A stretch of 26,487 nucleotides of DNA. It comes from CAYMFD01 sp964389475 (lineage in GTDB: Bacteria; Bacteroidota; Bacteroidia; Chitinophagales; Saprospiraceae). A model generated the notes under the pieces. It saw only the letters and a program-made list of their open reading frames with translations. It was not told the DNA's origin and did no database searches. The DNA lies in NCBI GenBank assembly GCA_964389475.1, contig CAYMFD010000044.1, forward strand, positions 1-26,487, given 5' to 3'. Each line of letters starts with the position of its first letter. The stretch's first letter is position 1. Positions 7,852-16,000 of the stretch are shown piece after piece. Both the position numbers and the translations under genes were made by a program.

Positions 7852-8265
7852 ATGAAAAAGCGTACCCCTGTTTCTACGATTATGACTTCTGACCTTGTTA
7901 CCGTCAATCCGACCAACTCGGTGGCAGACGTCGCAAAGATCTTTTCTGATAAAAACATTCATCACGTGCCTGTAGTATCTGGCACCGACCTGATCGGCAT
8001 CATTAGTAAGACGGACATGGACCGGATCAGTTACGTATCTGACTGGCAATCCGACAAGGCCAATACAGCGATCTATGACAATCTAGAGTTGGATCAAGTG
8101 ATGACGAAGAATGTAGAAACCATTCAATCGGAAGATCAGATCAAAGAGGCCGCAGAACTACTCGCTAAGGGTAGGTACCACGCGTTGCCAGTTGTCGAAG
8201 GTGGTAATATCAAAGGAATAGTAACTTCTACAGATGTGATTAACTACTTACTAGAGCAGTTTTAG
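7852..8265 (+). CDS. Two-CBS-domain protein
   Basis: A 137-residue protein made of a tandem CBS (Bateman) module and nothing else: CBS1 at about 7-60 (MTSDLVTVNP, then HHVPVV, LIGIISKTDM) and CBS2 at about 80-136 (MTKNVETI, YHALPVV, IKGIVTSTDVI). Such modules bind adenine nucleotides or similar ligands in the cleft between the two domains and usually regulate a partner. No catalytic or membrane domain is attached, so the partner is unknown. It stands alone, 150 bases after the assembly genes, and is followed by a structured stretch and a terminator. The ATG at 7852 gives the normal N terminus just before CBS1. Soluble and cytoplasmic, as no signal or helix is seen. Confidence 0.92.
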   Translation: MKKRTPVSTIMTSDLVTVNPTNSVADVAKIFSDKNIHHVPVVSGTDLIGIISKTDMDRISYVSDWQSDKANTAIYDNLELDQVMTKNVETIQSEDQIKEAAELLAKGRYHALPVVEGGNIKGIVTSTDVINYLLEQF

Positions 8266-8288
8266 CCTTCACATAGATACAAGCTGCA

Positions 8289-8357
8289 CTTTAGAGGAGC
8301 AGGTAGTAAGTATGTCAATGGCCCTGAGTTATCGATTTAGCAACCTGCCTCCTAAAG
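8289..8357 (+). repeat. Imperfect inverted repeat downstream of the CBS gene
   Basis: CTTTAGAGGAGCAGGT (8289-8304) faces ACCTGCCTCCTAAAG (8343-8357). The arms pair over most of their length with a bulge and one or two mismatches, around a 38-base loop. Only very short ORFs lie here. With the terminator that begins 27 bases later it could be part of a 3' UTR or the body of a small RNA. Confidence 0.4.
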
Positions 8358-8384
8358 ATGATCTCTAGAGCTGCGCTAAAAAAC

Positions 8385-8429
8385 AAACTGTCATCTATGC
8401 CATGCGGCGTAGGTGGCAGTTTTTGTTTT
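8385..8429 (+). terminator. Intrinsic terminator with G-U pairs, + strand
   Basis: AAACTGTCATCTATGCC (8385-8401) pairs with GGCGTAGGTGGCAGTTT (8406-8422) around a 4-base loop, followed by TTGTTTT. The three non-Watson-Crick positions are U-G wobbles when read on the + strand but A-C mismatches on the - strand, so it works on the + strand and ends the CBS transcript or a small RNA after it. Confidence 0.82.
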
Positions 8430-8478
8430 GACTATTTTTGAAGGCAGCGTTATCAATTTGACTGTAAAGAGCAATCGA

Positions 8479-8519
8479 CTACCATGGTCCTAATGGTAGA
8501 TGGAGACAGTTACAACTGT
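8479..8519. repeat. Two small hairpins next to the 3' end of the methyltransferase gene
   Basis: CTACCAT (8479-8485) pairs with ATGGTAG (8493-8499), and ACAGTT (8506-8511) with AACTGT (8514-8519). They lie just beyond the minus-strand methyltransferase stop codon. There is no T tract on either side, so they are weak terminator candidates at best. Confidence 0.3.
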
Positions 8520-8520
8520 A

Positions 8521-9303
8521 TTACTTAGTAGCTATATAGAATAAGTCAAGGCAGTCTTCAGTAGCTGGTGCCACCTTAAAATCTGTCATCTTAATACTGC
8601 TTACGAGCGAGTTGTCATTGTCGAGTAGCTTCTTCCTGTTCATCCTGTTGAGAATGTCATAGGGTATCTGCAGCAGCTGACGGGGTAGCCTGTACTGGAG
8701 ATTTAAGATGTCAAATCTTGTGATCTTTCTGATGGATGCCTTATTGGCCTCTATATAGTCGTTTACCTTTTTATTACCGAAAGTACCAAGTCGCTTGACG
8801 GTAGTAAATGACCTAGACAGCAAGGTGTCTAGCTGGTCAGTGGTGTACTCTCTGATATGCCAAGGGTTACGGGTCAGCGAGGTCTTGATGTTGGGTGTGG
8901 TCACAATCAACTGGCCGCCTGGCTTGAGTACTCGATGTATCTCACTCACGAATGCACCGTCATCTTGTATGTGTTCTATGACTTGGAAAGTGATAACGTA
9001 GTCAAATGTATTGTCGGCAATACCCTTAAGTGGCGGGATCGTCATCTGTATGAACTCTACAGCATGGCTCTCCATCAAGGCCTTGTTGTCTAGCGCCGAG
9101 GTCCTAAACTTGTCAATCGTGACAAACCGATTGCACCGAGGAGCAATGATCTCGATGCCGTACCCACTGCCAGTGCCTATCTCTAGTACATCGCCTGATA
9201 CGAGCTTCATCGCCTCATCGTACGCTAGTATAGATCGCTGGAATACATAGTTATCCGATAGATCTGTATCTGATACACGTTCAGCAGTTTGTAATAGACT
9301 CAT
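8521..9303 (-). CDS. SAM-dependent methyltransferase (class I)
   Basis: A 260-residue soluble enzyme of the Rossmann-fold class I methyltransferase group. Motif I VLEIGTGSGYG (39-49) binds S-adenosylmethionine; the acidic residue D64 in VTIDK ends strand 2; FDYVITFQVIEHI (100-112) is the motif IV/V region typical of the UbiE/Methyltransf_11 type; LKPGGQLIVTTPN (126-138) follows. The C-terminal 110 residues are not diagnostic, so the substrate is unknown. The start is taken at the ATG 9301-9303; an upstream TTG would add seven residues. A TACCTTTG box lies 18 bases before this ATG. The gene is alone on the minus strand, facing the CBS gene across a 255-base gap. Confidence 0.88.
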   Translation of the reverse strand: MSLLQTAERVSDTDLSDNYVFQRSILAYDEAMKLVSGDVLEIGTGSGYGIEIIAPRCNRFVTIDKFRTSALDNKALMESHAVEFIQMTIPPLKGIADNTFDYVITFQVIEHIQDDGAFVSEIHRVLKPGGQLIVTTPNIKTSLTRNPWHIREYTTDQLDTLLSRSFTTVKRLGTFGNKKVNDYIEANKASIRKITRFDILNLQYRLPRQLLQIPYDILNRMNRKKLLDNDNSLVSSIKMTDFKVAPATEDCLDLFYIATK

Positions 9304-9321
9304 GGTGGTTATCTTTGATGC

Positions 9322-9329
9322 CAAAGGTA
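9322..9329 (-). promoter_or_regulatory. Possible Bacteroidota -7 promoter box (TACCTTTG)
   Basis: Minus-strand TACCTTTG fits TAnnTTTG, the -7 element of the Bacteroidota housekeeping sigma factor. It lies 18 bases before the methyltransferase ATG. I see no good TTTG at the expected -33 position, so support is the box and its placement only. Confidence 0.45.
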
Positions 9330-9533
9330 GCGCATTTGTCTATAGTACTCATCGTATTACTTACTCGTATTGTGAGAAGAAGGAAGGGGCAGTTTTATAG
9401 AGATGGAGGCCTTACTACCTTTAACAATTCGCTAACGAAGACGATGTAAACCTATCGTTGCTTCTATCGTCAAAAGAGTAGTCGGTGATCTTGCTGACTA
9501 TTGATCTTAATAATTGTAATCATGACAGGACAA

Positions 9534-9950
9534 ATGAAAAAAATCAGCCACTGCTTGCTCGCCTTATTGTTCGTAGGCGTTAGTGTAAGTATCCAGGCTC
9601 AGGAACTACCAGCGATGGATGCTTCAGCACCTCGTATGACAGCGGATACACCAAAGATGGATGCCGACGCCAAGAAGGCTAAACTATACAAGGAGCTCAA
9701 CCTTACAGATGGGCAGATCGAAAAGGTAGATGCTTTGCTTAAGACTCAGAAAGAGGAGTTAGTGGCACTTAGAGGTAGTGATGTAGAACGTAGAGAGAAG
9801 CGCGAACGGGTGCAGAGCATGAAGTCAAAGCATCAAGACGAAATGGCTACGATACTGTCTGAGGATCAGATGGTCAAGTACCGGGAGATACTGAGTAAGC
9901 GATCTGCCAAGATGAAGGGTAAGCGCAAGGGGCCACGGTCAGATAAGTAG
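9534..9950 (+). CDS. Periplasmic Spy/CpxP-like protein (LTxxQ repeats)
   Basis: A 138-residue exported protein. The signal peptide (1-23, MKKISHCLLALLFVGVSVSI then QAQ) is followed by a short Ala/Met/Asp-rich stretch and a helical, highly charged domain containing two LTxxQ-like motifs, LTDGQ (57-61) and LSEDQ (108-112), spaced as in the Spy/CpxP family of periplasmic chaperones and stress sensors. The C terminus is Lys/Arg-rich. Bacteroidota have many such short proteins with little known of each. ATG 9534 is chosen because it gives a standard signal peptide; ATG 9522 and a TTG at 9501 are in frame upstream but would put polar residues before it. Followed by a strong terminator shared with the convergent gene. 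Confidence 0.78.
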   Translation: MKKISHCLLALLFVGVSVSIQAQELPAMDASAPRMTADTPKMDADAKKAKLYKELNLTDGQIEKVDALLKTQKEELVALRGSDVERREKRERVQSMKSKHQDEMATILSEDQMVKYREILSKRSAKMKGKRKGPRSDK

Positions 9951-9970
9951 ACGCTAATCGCTGGATAAAC

Positions 9971-10011
9971 AAAAGAGGCTGATTTACGATTAACGTTGAT
10001 CAGCCTCTTTT
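9971..10011. terminator. Bidirectional intrinsic terminator
   Basis: Perfect 13-bp stem AAAAGAGGCTGAT (9971-9983) and ATCAGCCTCTTTT (9999-10011) with a 15-base loop. It has T runs at the 3' side on both strands and lies between two convergent genes (stops at 9950 and 10044), so it can end both. Confidence 0.92.
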
Positions 10012-10043
10012 CTATTTTAAGTGTCTCGGATTTAAGTCAATCG

Positions 10044-10583
10044 CTACTTCACTTGATCGCCGTAGGTCTCCTCGTAGTCTAGCATTTTATCCTTGATCTT
10101 GGTCTCACTCTCTCTTGTCCATAGATCGTTACCATCCTGCCAGACGGGTCCCCACTGTATCTCAGTCAGTACATCATCGTCAAACCAAAACGAAATGCCT
10201 TGCTCTAAGAACTCAAGTACTACCTGCTTGGGACCTCCCTCTTCGGTGATGTTATCGTAGCCCATGGGACCTAGTTCTAGGTCGTCCTCGGTATCGACAA
10301 ACTTATCATAAGCCATACCTACTAGCTCGGTACCTCTTACGGTATACCGCTTTTCGGTCGTGCTGATGCTAGTTAGCGTAAGGTCGTCTCCCTCCTCAAA
10401 GGATAGTGAAAGACCTAGATTGTCGTAGTGCAGATTGGTGCCGCCGATCTCGTCTTCGTCATCTTGTACCGTCTCTCGTTCGTCGGGGTCTCCGAGCAAT
10501 TGAATGACTTCTTTGTCACTCATTCCGAAAAGTAGTTGGCCGATACCTTCTCTTAAGGCTATCTCAGTCTCCTGAAAACTCAT
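10044..10583 (-). CDS. Acidic cytoplasmic protein of unknown function
   Basis: A 179-residue protein with no signal peptide or membrane helix and a strong excess of Asp and Glu. Near the N terminus, FGMSDKEVIQLLGDPDE (19-35) has the G-M-s-x-x-E-V-x-x-L-L-G-x-P-D pattern seen in SmpA/BamE-like and other small beta-rich domains that compare a predicted value across a turn. A looser copy of the start of this pattern, ELVGMAYDKF, appears near residue 90, so the protein may contain two related halves. I do not recognise a named family and cannot assign a function; such proteins occur as immunity-like or housekeeping proteins. It is convergent with the Spy-like gene and shares the terminator with it. 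The ATG at 10581-10583 is the only sensible start. Confidence 0.75.
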   Translation of the reverse strand: MSFQETEIALREGIGQLLFGMSDKEVIQLLGDPDERETVQDDEDEIGGTNLHYDNLGLSLSFEEGDDLTLTSISTTEKRYTVRGTELVGMAYDKFVDTEDDLELGPMGYDNITEEGGPKQVVLEFLEQGISFWFDDDVLTEIQWGPVWQDGNDLWTRESETKIKDKMLDYEETYGDQVK

Positions 10584-10682
10584 GTGTTTTGTGATTGCTA
10601 CTAGGCAGACCTAGCGTATATGTAGTCGAAAGATAAAATGTATTTCTGGCACTTGGATAAAAAAGATGCTTGATAAGGCAAT

Positions 10683-11960
10683 TTATTCTGTATCGTCTTT
10701 ATAAACCTGCCCGCCTTTCATCACCCATTGCACATCTAGTAGGGTCTCAATGTGCTGAGTAGGGTCGTCTTTGACCGCAATGAGATCGGCCCACTTGCCT
10801 GCCGTCACTGTGCCTACTTGGTCACTGATATTGAGCATTTCTGCCGGTGTGCGAGTGGCTGATAGGAGTGCTTCGATCGGTGGCATGCCTACCTCTGTCA
10901 TGTAGATGAATTCTCTAGCATTGTCTCCATGATAGCTGACACCGCTGTCTGTACCAAAGGCAATCTTGACACCACGCTTGTAGGCAGCAGCGAAGGTAGA
11001 CTGTATCTTAGGTCCTATGGCTAGCGCCTTGGGTACGACCACTGCTGGGTAGAAATCCTTGATAGCGGCCTTTTCTGCGACGAACTTGCCAGCTGCGATT
11101 GTAGGTACGTAGTAGGTGCCTCGTCGGATCATTTCGTCCATGACCTCCTCATCCATCATCGTACCATGCTCGATACTCGTAATGCCTGCCTTTACCGCTC
11201 GTAGCATACCCTCCTTGCCATGAGCATGAGCAGCAGTCGTCATCCCATAGTCGGTAGCCGTCTCTACGATAGCACGTATGGTTTCTTCGGTAAATTGTGG
11301 TCCACTGCCATCTTTGGCGACGCTGAGTACACCTCCTGTGGCGGTTATTTTGATGCAGTCTGCCCCGTTTTTGTAGCGTTGTCGTACGGCCTTGCGAGCT
11401 TCGTCGGGATTATTGGCGACTCCTTCTGCTGGGCCAGGATCTCCAGAGAGCTCTCGGCGCATGCCATTGGTCGGATCGGCATGTCCGCCTGTGCTCGCGA
11501 TACTTTTTTCGGCCGTGATCAATCTCGGGCCGGGTATAAAGCCTCGATCTATTGCCTTCTGTAGCGAGACATTGACACCAGTACCCCCTAAGTCCCGTAC
11601 CAGCGTAAAACCAGCATCAAGGGTACGCTTGCAGTATACAGTGGCATGTAGTGCTACATCTGCATCATTTTCTCTAAATCGATTTTCGTATCGCTTAGGA
11701 TTACTCTCGTGCTCGATGTGTACATGCATATCCATGAGACCCGGTAGCACCGTATAGCCTTTGAGGTTGATTACCGCATCCGCTGTCACATAGCCATTGA
11801 CTACCTCTATGATGGTATCAGCGGCTACGAGTATCGTGACTTCCTCTCGAGCTTTCTCATTTTCCATCGTGTATAGCTTGCCACATTGTATCGCCGTTGT
11901 CTGGCAGCTGATCGACACGGTGTACATTATTACCCCGACAAGGGTGGTCGTTATTTTCAT
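10683..11960 (-). CDS. Exported metal-dependent amidohydrolase (imidazolonepropionase/prolidase-like)
   Basis: A 425-residue member of the amidohydrolase superfamily. An N-terminal hydrophobic leader with SISCQ near residue 19 suggests export, perhaps as a lipoprotein, although the lipobox is poor. The TIM-barrel metal ligands are all visible: H79 and H81 (MDMHVH), K204 in KITATGG (the carboxylated lysine that bridges the metals), H245 or H247 in AHAHG, H265 in IEHG and D338 in FGTDSG. The C-terminal GKWADLIAVKDDP and the N-terminal YTVLPGLMDMHVH strands form the usual beta-sandwich edge. This ligand set is that of dipeptidase/arginine-carboxypeptidase-like members, so the substrate may be a small peptide. 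The true substrate cannot be read from sequence. It is divergent from the reprolysin gene with 110 bases between. Confidence 0.92.
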   Translation of the reverse strand: MKITTTLVGVIMYTVSISCQTTAIQCGKLYTMENEKAREEVTILVAADTIIEVVNGYVTADAVINLKGYTVLPGLMDMHVHIEHESNPKRYENRFRENDADVALHATVYCKRTLDAGFTLVRDLGGTGVNVSLQKAIDRGFIPGPRLITAEKSIASTGGHADPTNGMRRELSGDPGPAEGVANNPDEARKAVRQRYKNGADCIKITATGGVLSVAKDGSGPQFTEETIRAIVETATDYGMTTAAHAHGKEGMLRAVKAGITSIEHGTMMDEEVMDEMIRRGTYYVPTIAAGKFVAEKAAIKDFYPAVVVPKALAIGPKIQSTFAAAYKRGVKIAFGTDSGVSYHGDNAREFIYMTEVGMPPIEALLSATRTPAEMLNISDQVGTVTAGKWADLIAVKDDPTQHIETLLDVQWVMKGGQVYKDDTE

Positions 11961-12070
11961 GGTATTCCATTAGTTTTAAGTGGCGGTACAAAAATGTAAG
12001 TACTCCCTGTGCATGTAAGATAGCCGTATGTCAGATATTGGGGTAGTGGATATCTAATTAAATAGAGGTT

Positions 12071-14899
12071 ATGAGATTTGTTCTTCTTTTATGCTTTGCT
12101 TCATTCTGGCTGCAGGCTCACTCGCTCGCTCAGCAGAGCATCGTGCTCAAGTCCTCTACAGTCAAGTCGGCTGATGGACTGGGGCAGTACGCAATCAGCG
12201 AAGATCTACAGGCTGCTCGGCTGAGTGGTGTTCAGACGTTAGAGCTGGCTATGGTGATGGATGGTCGCCTGGTAGAGTTACACCTTGATGCCAAGTCCAT
12301 CTATACGGCTGGGGCTAGAGTTGTCACTAGCAGTGGAGCGACATACCCTATCAGTAGGTCTGTGACCTATGTAGGTCATGTGCTTGGTGCTAAAAACTCT
12401 ATGGCGTCACTGGTAATCAGTGGTCGGCATGTGCAGGGTATCATTGCCTACGATGGTAGTACTTACGAGATAACGACGGAGGCTTCTTACTACAAAGTCT
12501 ACCAAGCGATACGACCGCTTGCTTTTGCGCAGGAGTGCTATGATACGGGTAGTAAAGCGCCTTTCAAGGATGTGCCGACTAATTACAAGATGACCACGGG
12601 AGACTGTCTAGAGCTATACACGGAGGTCGACTACCAGAGCTATATTGATTTAGGGAGTGATATCACCAATGTTAACAACTGGGTAAGTCAGATAATGGCT
12701 CCGATCATCCTCTTCTATGACAAGTATTCTATTCCGGTAACGGTCTCAGAAGTATTTGTCTGGACAACTCCTGATCCCTACTTAGGTGGTAACCCACTGG
12801 CCGCGCTTAATCAGTTTATCTCACAAAGACAGAACAACTATAACGGTAGGGTAGCACAGCTACTCACCACGAGGGATATAGGTGGCGGTATCGCAGAAGG
12901 TATCGGTGGCTTATGTGGTAGCTATCCTCAGACGCCATCACCATATCTAGTAGCGGGAAATCTCGACCTGACGATCCTACCCCTACCATCCTACACGGCG
13001 GCTGTACAATTGGTAGCACACGAGCTTGGTCATGTGATAGGCGCTAGACATACGCATGCCTGTGTGTGGAATGGTAATGGTACGCAGATCGATGACTGTG
13101 GCAACGACCATGCTGTCATGGTAGGTGCTTTTCCTGAGGGGAGTGCTTGTTATGATCCGCAAGCGCCTATACCTCCTCCTAGTGGTACCGGTACCATTAT
13201 GAGTCGGTGTGAGCTCACGAGTGCTACCGTGGACCTTTCACTGGGCTTTGATCCGCAGGTGGGTGCCCTGCTCAATGCGGCCTATAATGCGGCATCCTGT
13301 CAGACTGGCGTGACCTGTAGTGGTTTTATACCTGGCAATGATGTATGCCAGCGGGCTATATCGGTACCCATCAAGAATGCATGTATACCAGACGAGTATG
13401 ATAATATTCTAGCCAGTAGTTCCGGTACATTGCCAGCCTATACCTGTGGTACAGTCGGTGTAGCTGAGGACGTATGGTTTACCACGACGGTGCCTGCCTC
13501 CGGTGAGCTGACCATCGAGACGTCTCAGATAGCAGGAGGTCTTACAGATATGGTCGTGCAGGTATATGCAGGGACGTGTACAGGTCTGACGACCGTAGAC
13601 TGCGATGATAATAGCGGCACAGGTGACCACAGTCAGGTGGTACTTACTGGTAGGACGCCTGGAGAGACTCTATGGGTAAGAGTAGTGGATAGCGGCAGTG
13701 ATCAGCAAGGTGCTTTTGGCTTATGTATCTACGATGATAACCTAGCCTGTCACCCCAGCTACGACGGACTTGTGGCTTTGTACAACGCTACCAATGGGCC
13801 GTCATGGCTAGATAGGAACGGCTGGCAGGCAGGAGCGGCAGGTACGGACTGCGATGTATGTACGTGGTATGGTGTCACATGTGATATACAGGATAGGGTA
13901 GTGCAGCTACGTCTCGATGATAATAATTTGGTTGGCAGTCTACCCGCCGCAATGGCCGGTCTGGATGATTTACAATGGTTAGACCTAGGCCAAAATAATC
14001 TCAGTGGTAGCCTCCCTACCTGGCTAGCTGCGCAAGACGAAGTGATCGTCCTAGACCTGGGAGATAATGGTATGACTGGTGGTATCGATGTGATAGCCAG
14101 TATGCAAAACTTAAGCGTGGCCCACCTTGAGAACAATGCTTTTTCGGGATCCTTACCACCATCACTGCCCATGGGGACGGTCCCTACGGTCCTTGACTTT
14201 TCTGATAATAATCTATCAGGCTGTATACCTAATAGCTATCTGGCGTTATGTGCCAGTACGGTTGATCTGTCTAGTAATCAATCCCTCAGTAACTCCAACT
14301 TCTCTACCTTCTGTACAGATGGCTTCGGCGGAGATTTTGACGGGGATGGTTTCTGTAGTGGCAACCAGGCGGGTCGTGATTGCCTAGACGATGACCCTAG
14401 CAGTTATCCGGGAGCACCAGAACTATGCGATGGCTATGACAATGACTGTAATGGTATAGCCGATGATAGCGTGAGTACCTTCTCGATATGGCAGGGTGGC
14501 AGTGGCAGCTGGGATCTTGCCGGCAATTGGTCACCTACGGGTATCCCGACTCCCTGCACAGATGTAACGGTACCTAGCGGCAGTGTGATCGTCGATCTAG
14601 GGACCAGCGGCAGTGCTAGGTCGATACTGATATCAGGCGGTGTGCTTACTATCGATGGTGCTCTGGACGTGAGAGGTAGTACCTCGGTAGGTACACAGGT
14701 CACTAGTGCTGGGCAGCTGGTCGTCAATGGCCCCTTGAAGATATACGACTCGGCCACGACAGGACTAGAGGTCGTGGGCTCTGTGGTGCAGGCAGACTCT
14801 ATCTTGGTGATAGGCAGTGGCTCTGGCGTACATATGTTCGTGGCCCCTAATGCCTCGATCAGTCAATCTGCAGGACATACCGTCCTGAGAGAGGAGTAG
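12071..14899 (+). CDS. Secreted reprolysin-like metalloprotease with LRR and MopE-like parts
   Basis: A 942-residue secreted multidomain protein. Signal peptide about 1-20, then an N-terminal propeptide-like region (20-160). The zinc protease domain has HELGHVIGARH (317-327; HExxHxxGxxH) and a Met-turn SGTGTIMSRC with M377, as in reprolysins. Residues about 418-555 hold a domain with a repeated NDxC...DVWF...CDD pattern like bacterial pre-peptidase/jelly-roll modules. From about 560 a plant-type leucine-rich segment begins (DGLVALYNATNGPSWLDRN, then LxLxxNxLxGxLP repeats to about 745). FDGDGFCSGNQAGRDC and CDGYDNDCNGIADD (about 755-795) are a MopE-like metal-binding stretch. The last 140 residues look like a beta-rich repeat. 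No T9SS sorting tail is visible at the end, unlike the protein at 23753. Likely an extracellular protease; target unknown. Confidence 0.88.
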   Translation: MRFVLLLCFASFWLQAHSLAQQSIVLKSSTVKSADGLGQYAISEDLQAARLSGVQTLELAMVMDGRLVELHLDAKSIYTAGARVVTSSGATYPISRSVTYVGHVLGAKNSMASLVISGRHVQGIIAYDGSTYEITTEASYYKVYQAIRPLAFAQECYDTGSKAPFKDVPTNYKMTTGDCLELYTEVDYQSYIDLGSDITNVNNWVSQIMAPIILFYDKYSIPVTVSEVFVWTTPDPYLGGNPLAALNQFISQRQNNYNGRVAQLLTTRDIGGGIAEGIGGLCGSYPQTPSPYLVAGNLDLTILPLPSYTAAVQLVAHELGHVIGARHTHACVWNGNGTQIDDCGNDHAVMVGAFPEGSACYDPQAPIPPPSGTGTIMSRCELTSATVDLSLGFDPQVGALLNAAYNAASCQTGVTCSGFIPGNDVCQRAISVPIKNACIPDEYDNILASSSGTLPAYTCGTVGVAEDVWFTTTVPASGELTIETSQIAGGLTDMVVQVYAGTCTGLTTVDCDDNSGTGDHSQVVLTGRTPGETLWVRVVDSGSDQQGAFGLCIYDDNLACHPSYDGLVALYNATNGPSWLDRNGWQAGAAGTDCDVCTWYGVTCDIQDRVVQLRLDDNNLVGSLPAAMAGLDDLQWLDLGQNNLSGSLPTWLAAQDEVIVLDLGDNGMTGGIDVIASMQNLSVAHLENNAFSGSLPPSLPMGTVPTVLDFSDNNLSGCIPNSYLALCASTVDLSSNQSLSNSNFSTFCTDGFGGDFDGDGFCSGNQAGRDCLDDDPSSYPGAPELCDGYDNDCNGIADDSVSTFSIWQGGSGSWDLAGNWSPTGIPTPCTDVTVPSGSVIVDLGTSGSARSILISGGVLTIDGALDVRGSTSVGTQVTSAGQLVVNGPLKIYDSATTGLEVVGSVVQADSILVIGSGSGVHMFVAPNASISQSAGHTVLREE

Positions 14900-14947
14900 A
14901 TAGGGAGGTGCCTACACATAGTTGATGTCACTGTTGAGAAAGAAAAC

Positions 14948-15592
14948 CTATGGCGCTAGTCGGTCTATCGCCCATGCATCACCAGCGCGACTGTATCTAA
15001 AACGATCGTGTAGTCTACTAGGTCTACCTTGCCAAAACTCGATCTCTGTAGGTACTACCTCATAGCCGCCCCAATTGTCTGGAGCAGGCAGTGGCTCTCC
15101 CTCTGGGTAGAGGCTAAGGAGTCTTGCCTTCTCAGTCTCAAGTACGGATCTATCTGCAATCGGCTGGCTCTGCGGAGACGTGTAAGCACCGATCTTGCTA
15201 CCATGTGGCCGTGACTGGAAGTAGCGATCTGTCCGCTCCCGGGAGATCTTTCTGACTGTACCCTTGATCCTGACCTGTCGCTCTAGTTGCTTCCACAAGA
15301 AGGTAAGAGCAGCACGCGGATGGTCGGCTAATTCTAGTCCCTTGGTAGATTGGTAATTGGTGAAAAAGACAAAGCACTCTTCGCTGATGTCCTTGAGTAG
15401 GACGACCCTAGCATTAGGCCACTCATGGGCATCGACCGTCGATAGCGTCATGGCGTTGGGCTCGATAACCTGCTTGTCTTTCGCTTCTGCGAACCATTTC
15501 TCGAATTGCTGTATAGGATCGAGGTTGAGCTCTTCTCGATCGAGAGCTCCCATCTGGTAGACTTGCCTTAGGTCGGCGATTTCTCTATTCAT
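14948..15592 (-). CDS. pdxH: Pyridoxamine/pyridoxine 5'-phosphate oxidase
   Basis: FMN-dependent oxidase that converts pyridoxine or pyridoxamine 5'-phosphate to pyridoxal 5'-phosphate, the last step of vitamin B6 synthesis and salvage. The 214 residues match the usual family length. Family marks include RVVLLKD (62-68) and FFTNYQSTKG (76-85) for FMN phosphate binding, TFLWKQLERQVRIKG (97-111), and the C-terminal WGGYEVVP (174-181) and EFWQGRPSRLHDRFRY (185-200) with the PLP-binding RLHDR; the protein ends in the family's typical RLAP. The ATG at 15590-15592 is the natural start. It is convergent with the reprolysin gene across 48 bases and lies upstream (in its own direction) of nothing else, so it is a single-gene unit. 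Confidence 0.97.
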   Translation of the reverse strand: MNREIADLRQVYQMGALDREELNLDPIQQFEKWFAEAKDKQVIEPNAMTLSTVDAHEWPNARVVLLKDISEECFVFFTNYQSTKGLELADHPRAALTFLWKQLERQVRIKGTVRKISRERTDRYFQSRPHGSKIGAYTSPQSQPIADRSVLETEKARLLSLYPEGEPLPAPDNWGGYEVVPTEIEFWQGRPSRLHDRFRYSRAGDAWAIDRLAP

Positions 15593-16000
15593 AGTATGAA
15601 AGTACTATCGTTAATGTATACGATGCAAGTCTTTCAGAATCGGTAGATGGAGATCACCAGGTAGAAGCGGTCACATAGTGAGCGGATAGTGGGTGCTAGC
15701 CGGTATTAATGGTATATTGTAAATATACAACTGAATGAATCTCCTTAAATTTCAAGTAGCTGTATGAAATGGTTTTATGAATATGAAATTATTATATATG
15801 ATTGTATTTTGCCAATATCTAGACATTGTAGTCGCCATGAGTTCATAGTCAAGGTAGCTGGCCTATTGCTCGCTTGGGCTCCCTCACGCTATATCGGGAC
15901 GATCTTTTTTTGATAGGTAAGAAATTTTAAAATAGACGCAGGGTTAAACGAAATAAAGGCTTTGCACCTTACCTTAGAGAGACCAAACAACAGTAATAAT
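15593..16000. other. 408-base gap between pdxH and hmgA
   Basis: This divergent promoter region is AT-rich in its middle (about 15700-15830). It holds the inverted repeat TTGTAAATATACAA (15717-15730; arms TTGTA and TACAA), which may be an operator, and ATAGTA/TACTAT (15591-15596 and 15603-15608) across the pdxH start. A 49-codon ORF (15764-15913, + strand, starting MKWFYEYEII and ending with GTIFF) is open by chance or is a short remnant; I see no family in it. I find no RNA gene and no clear TAnnTTTG box for either flanking gene. Confidence 0.4.

Noticed and set aside
9304..9324. TTG start of the methyltransferase
   Set aside because: The ATG at 9301-9303 lies just after, and the -7 box overlaps the TTG, so the TTG cannot be translated from that promoter.
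13800..14280. Plant-type LRR as sign of eukaryotic contamination
   Set aside because: Bacteroidota secreted proteins commonly carry such LRRs, and the gene has the same codon style and neighbours as the rest.
14900..14947. Terminator between the reprolysin and pdxH genes
   Set aside because: Only a 4-bp stem (TAGG/CCTA) and no T tract.
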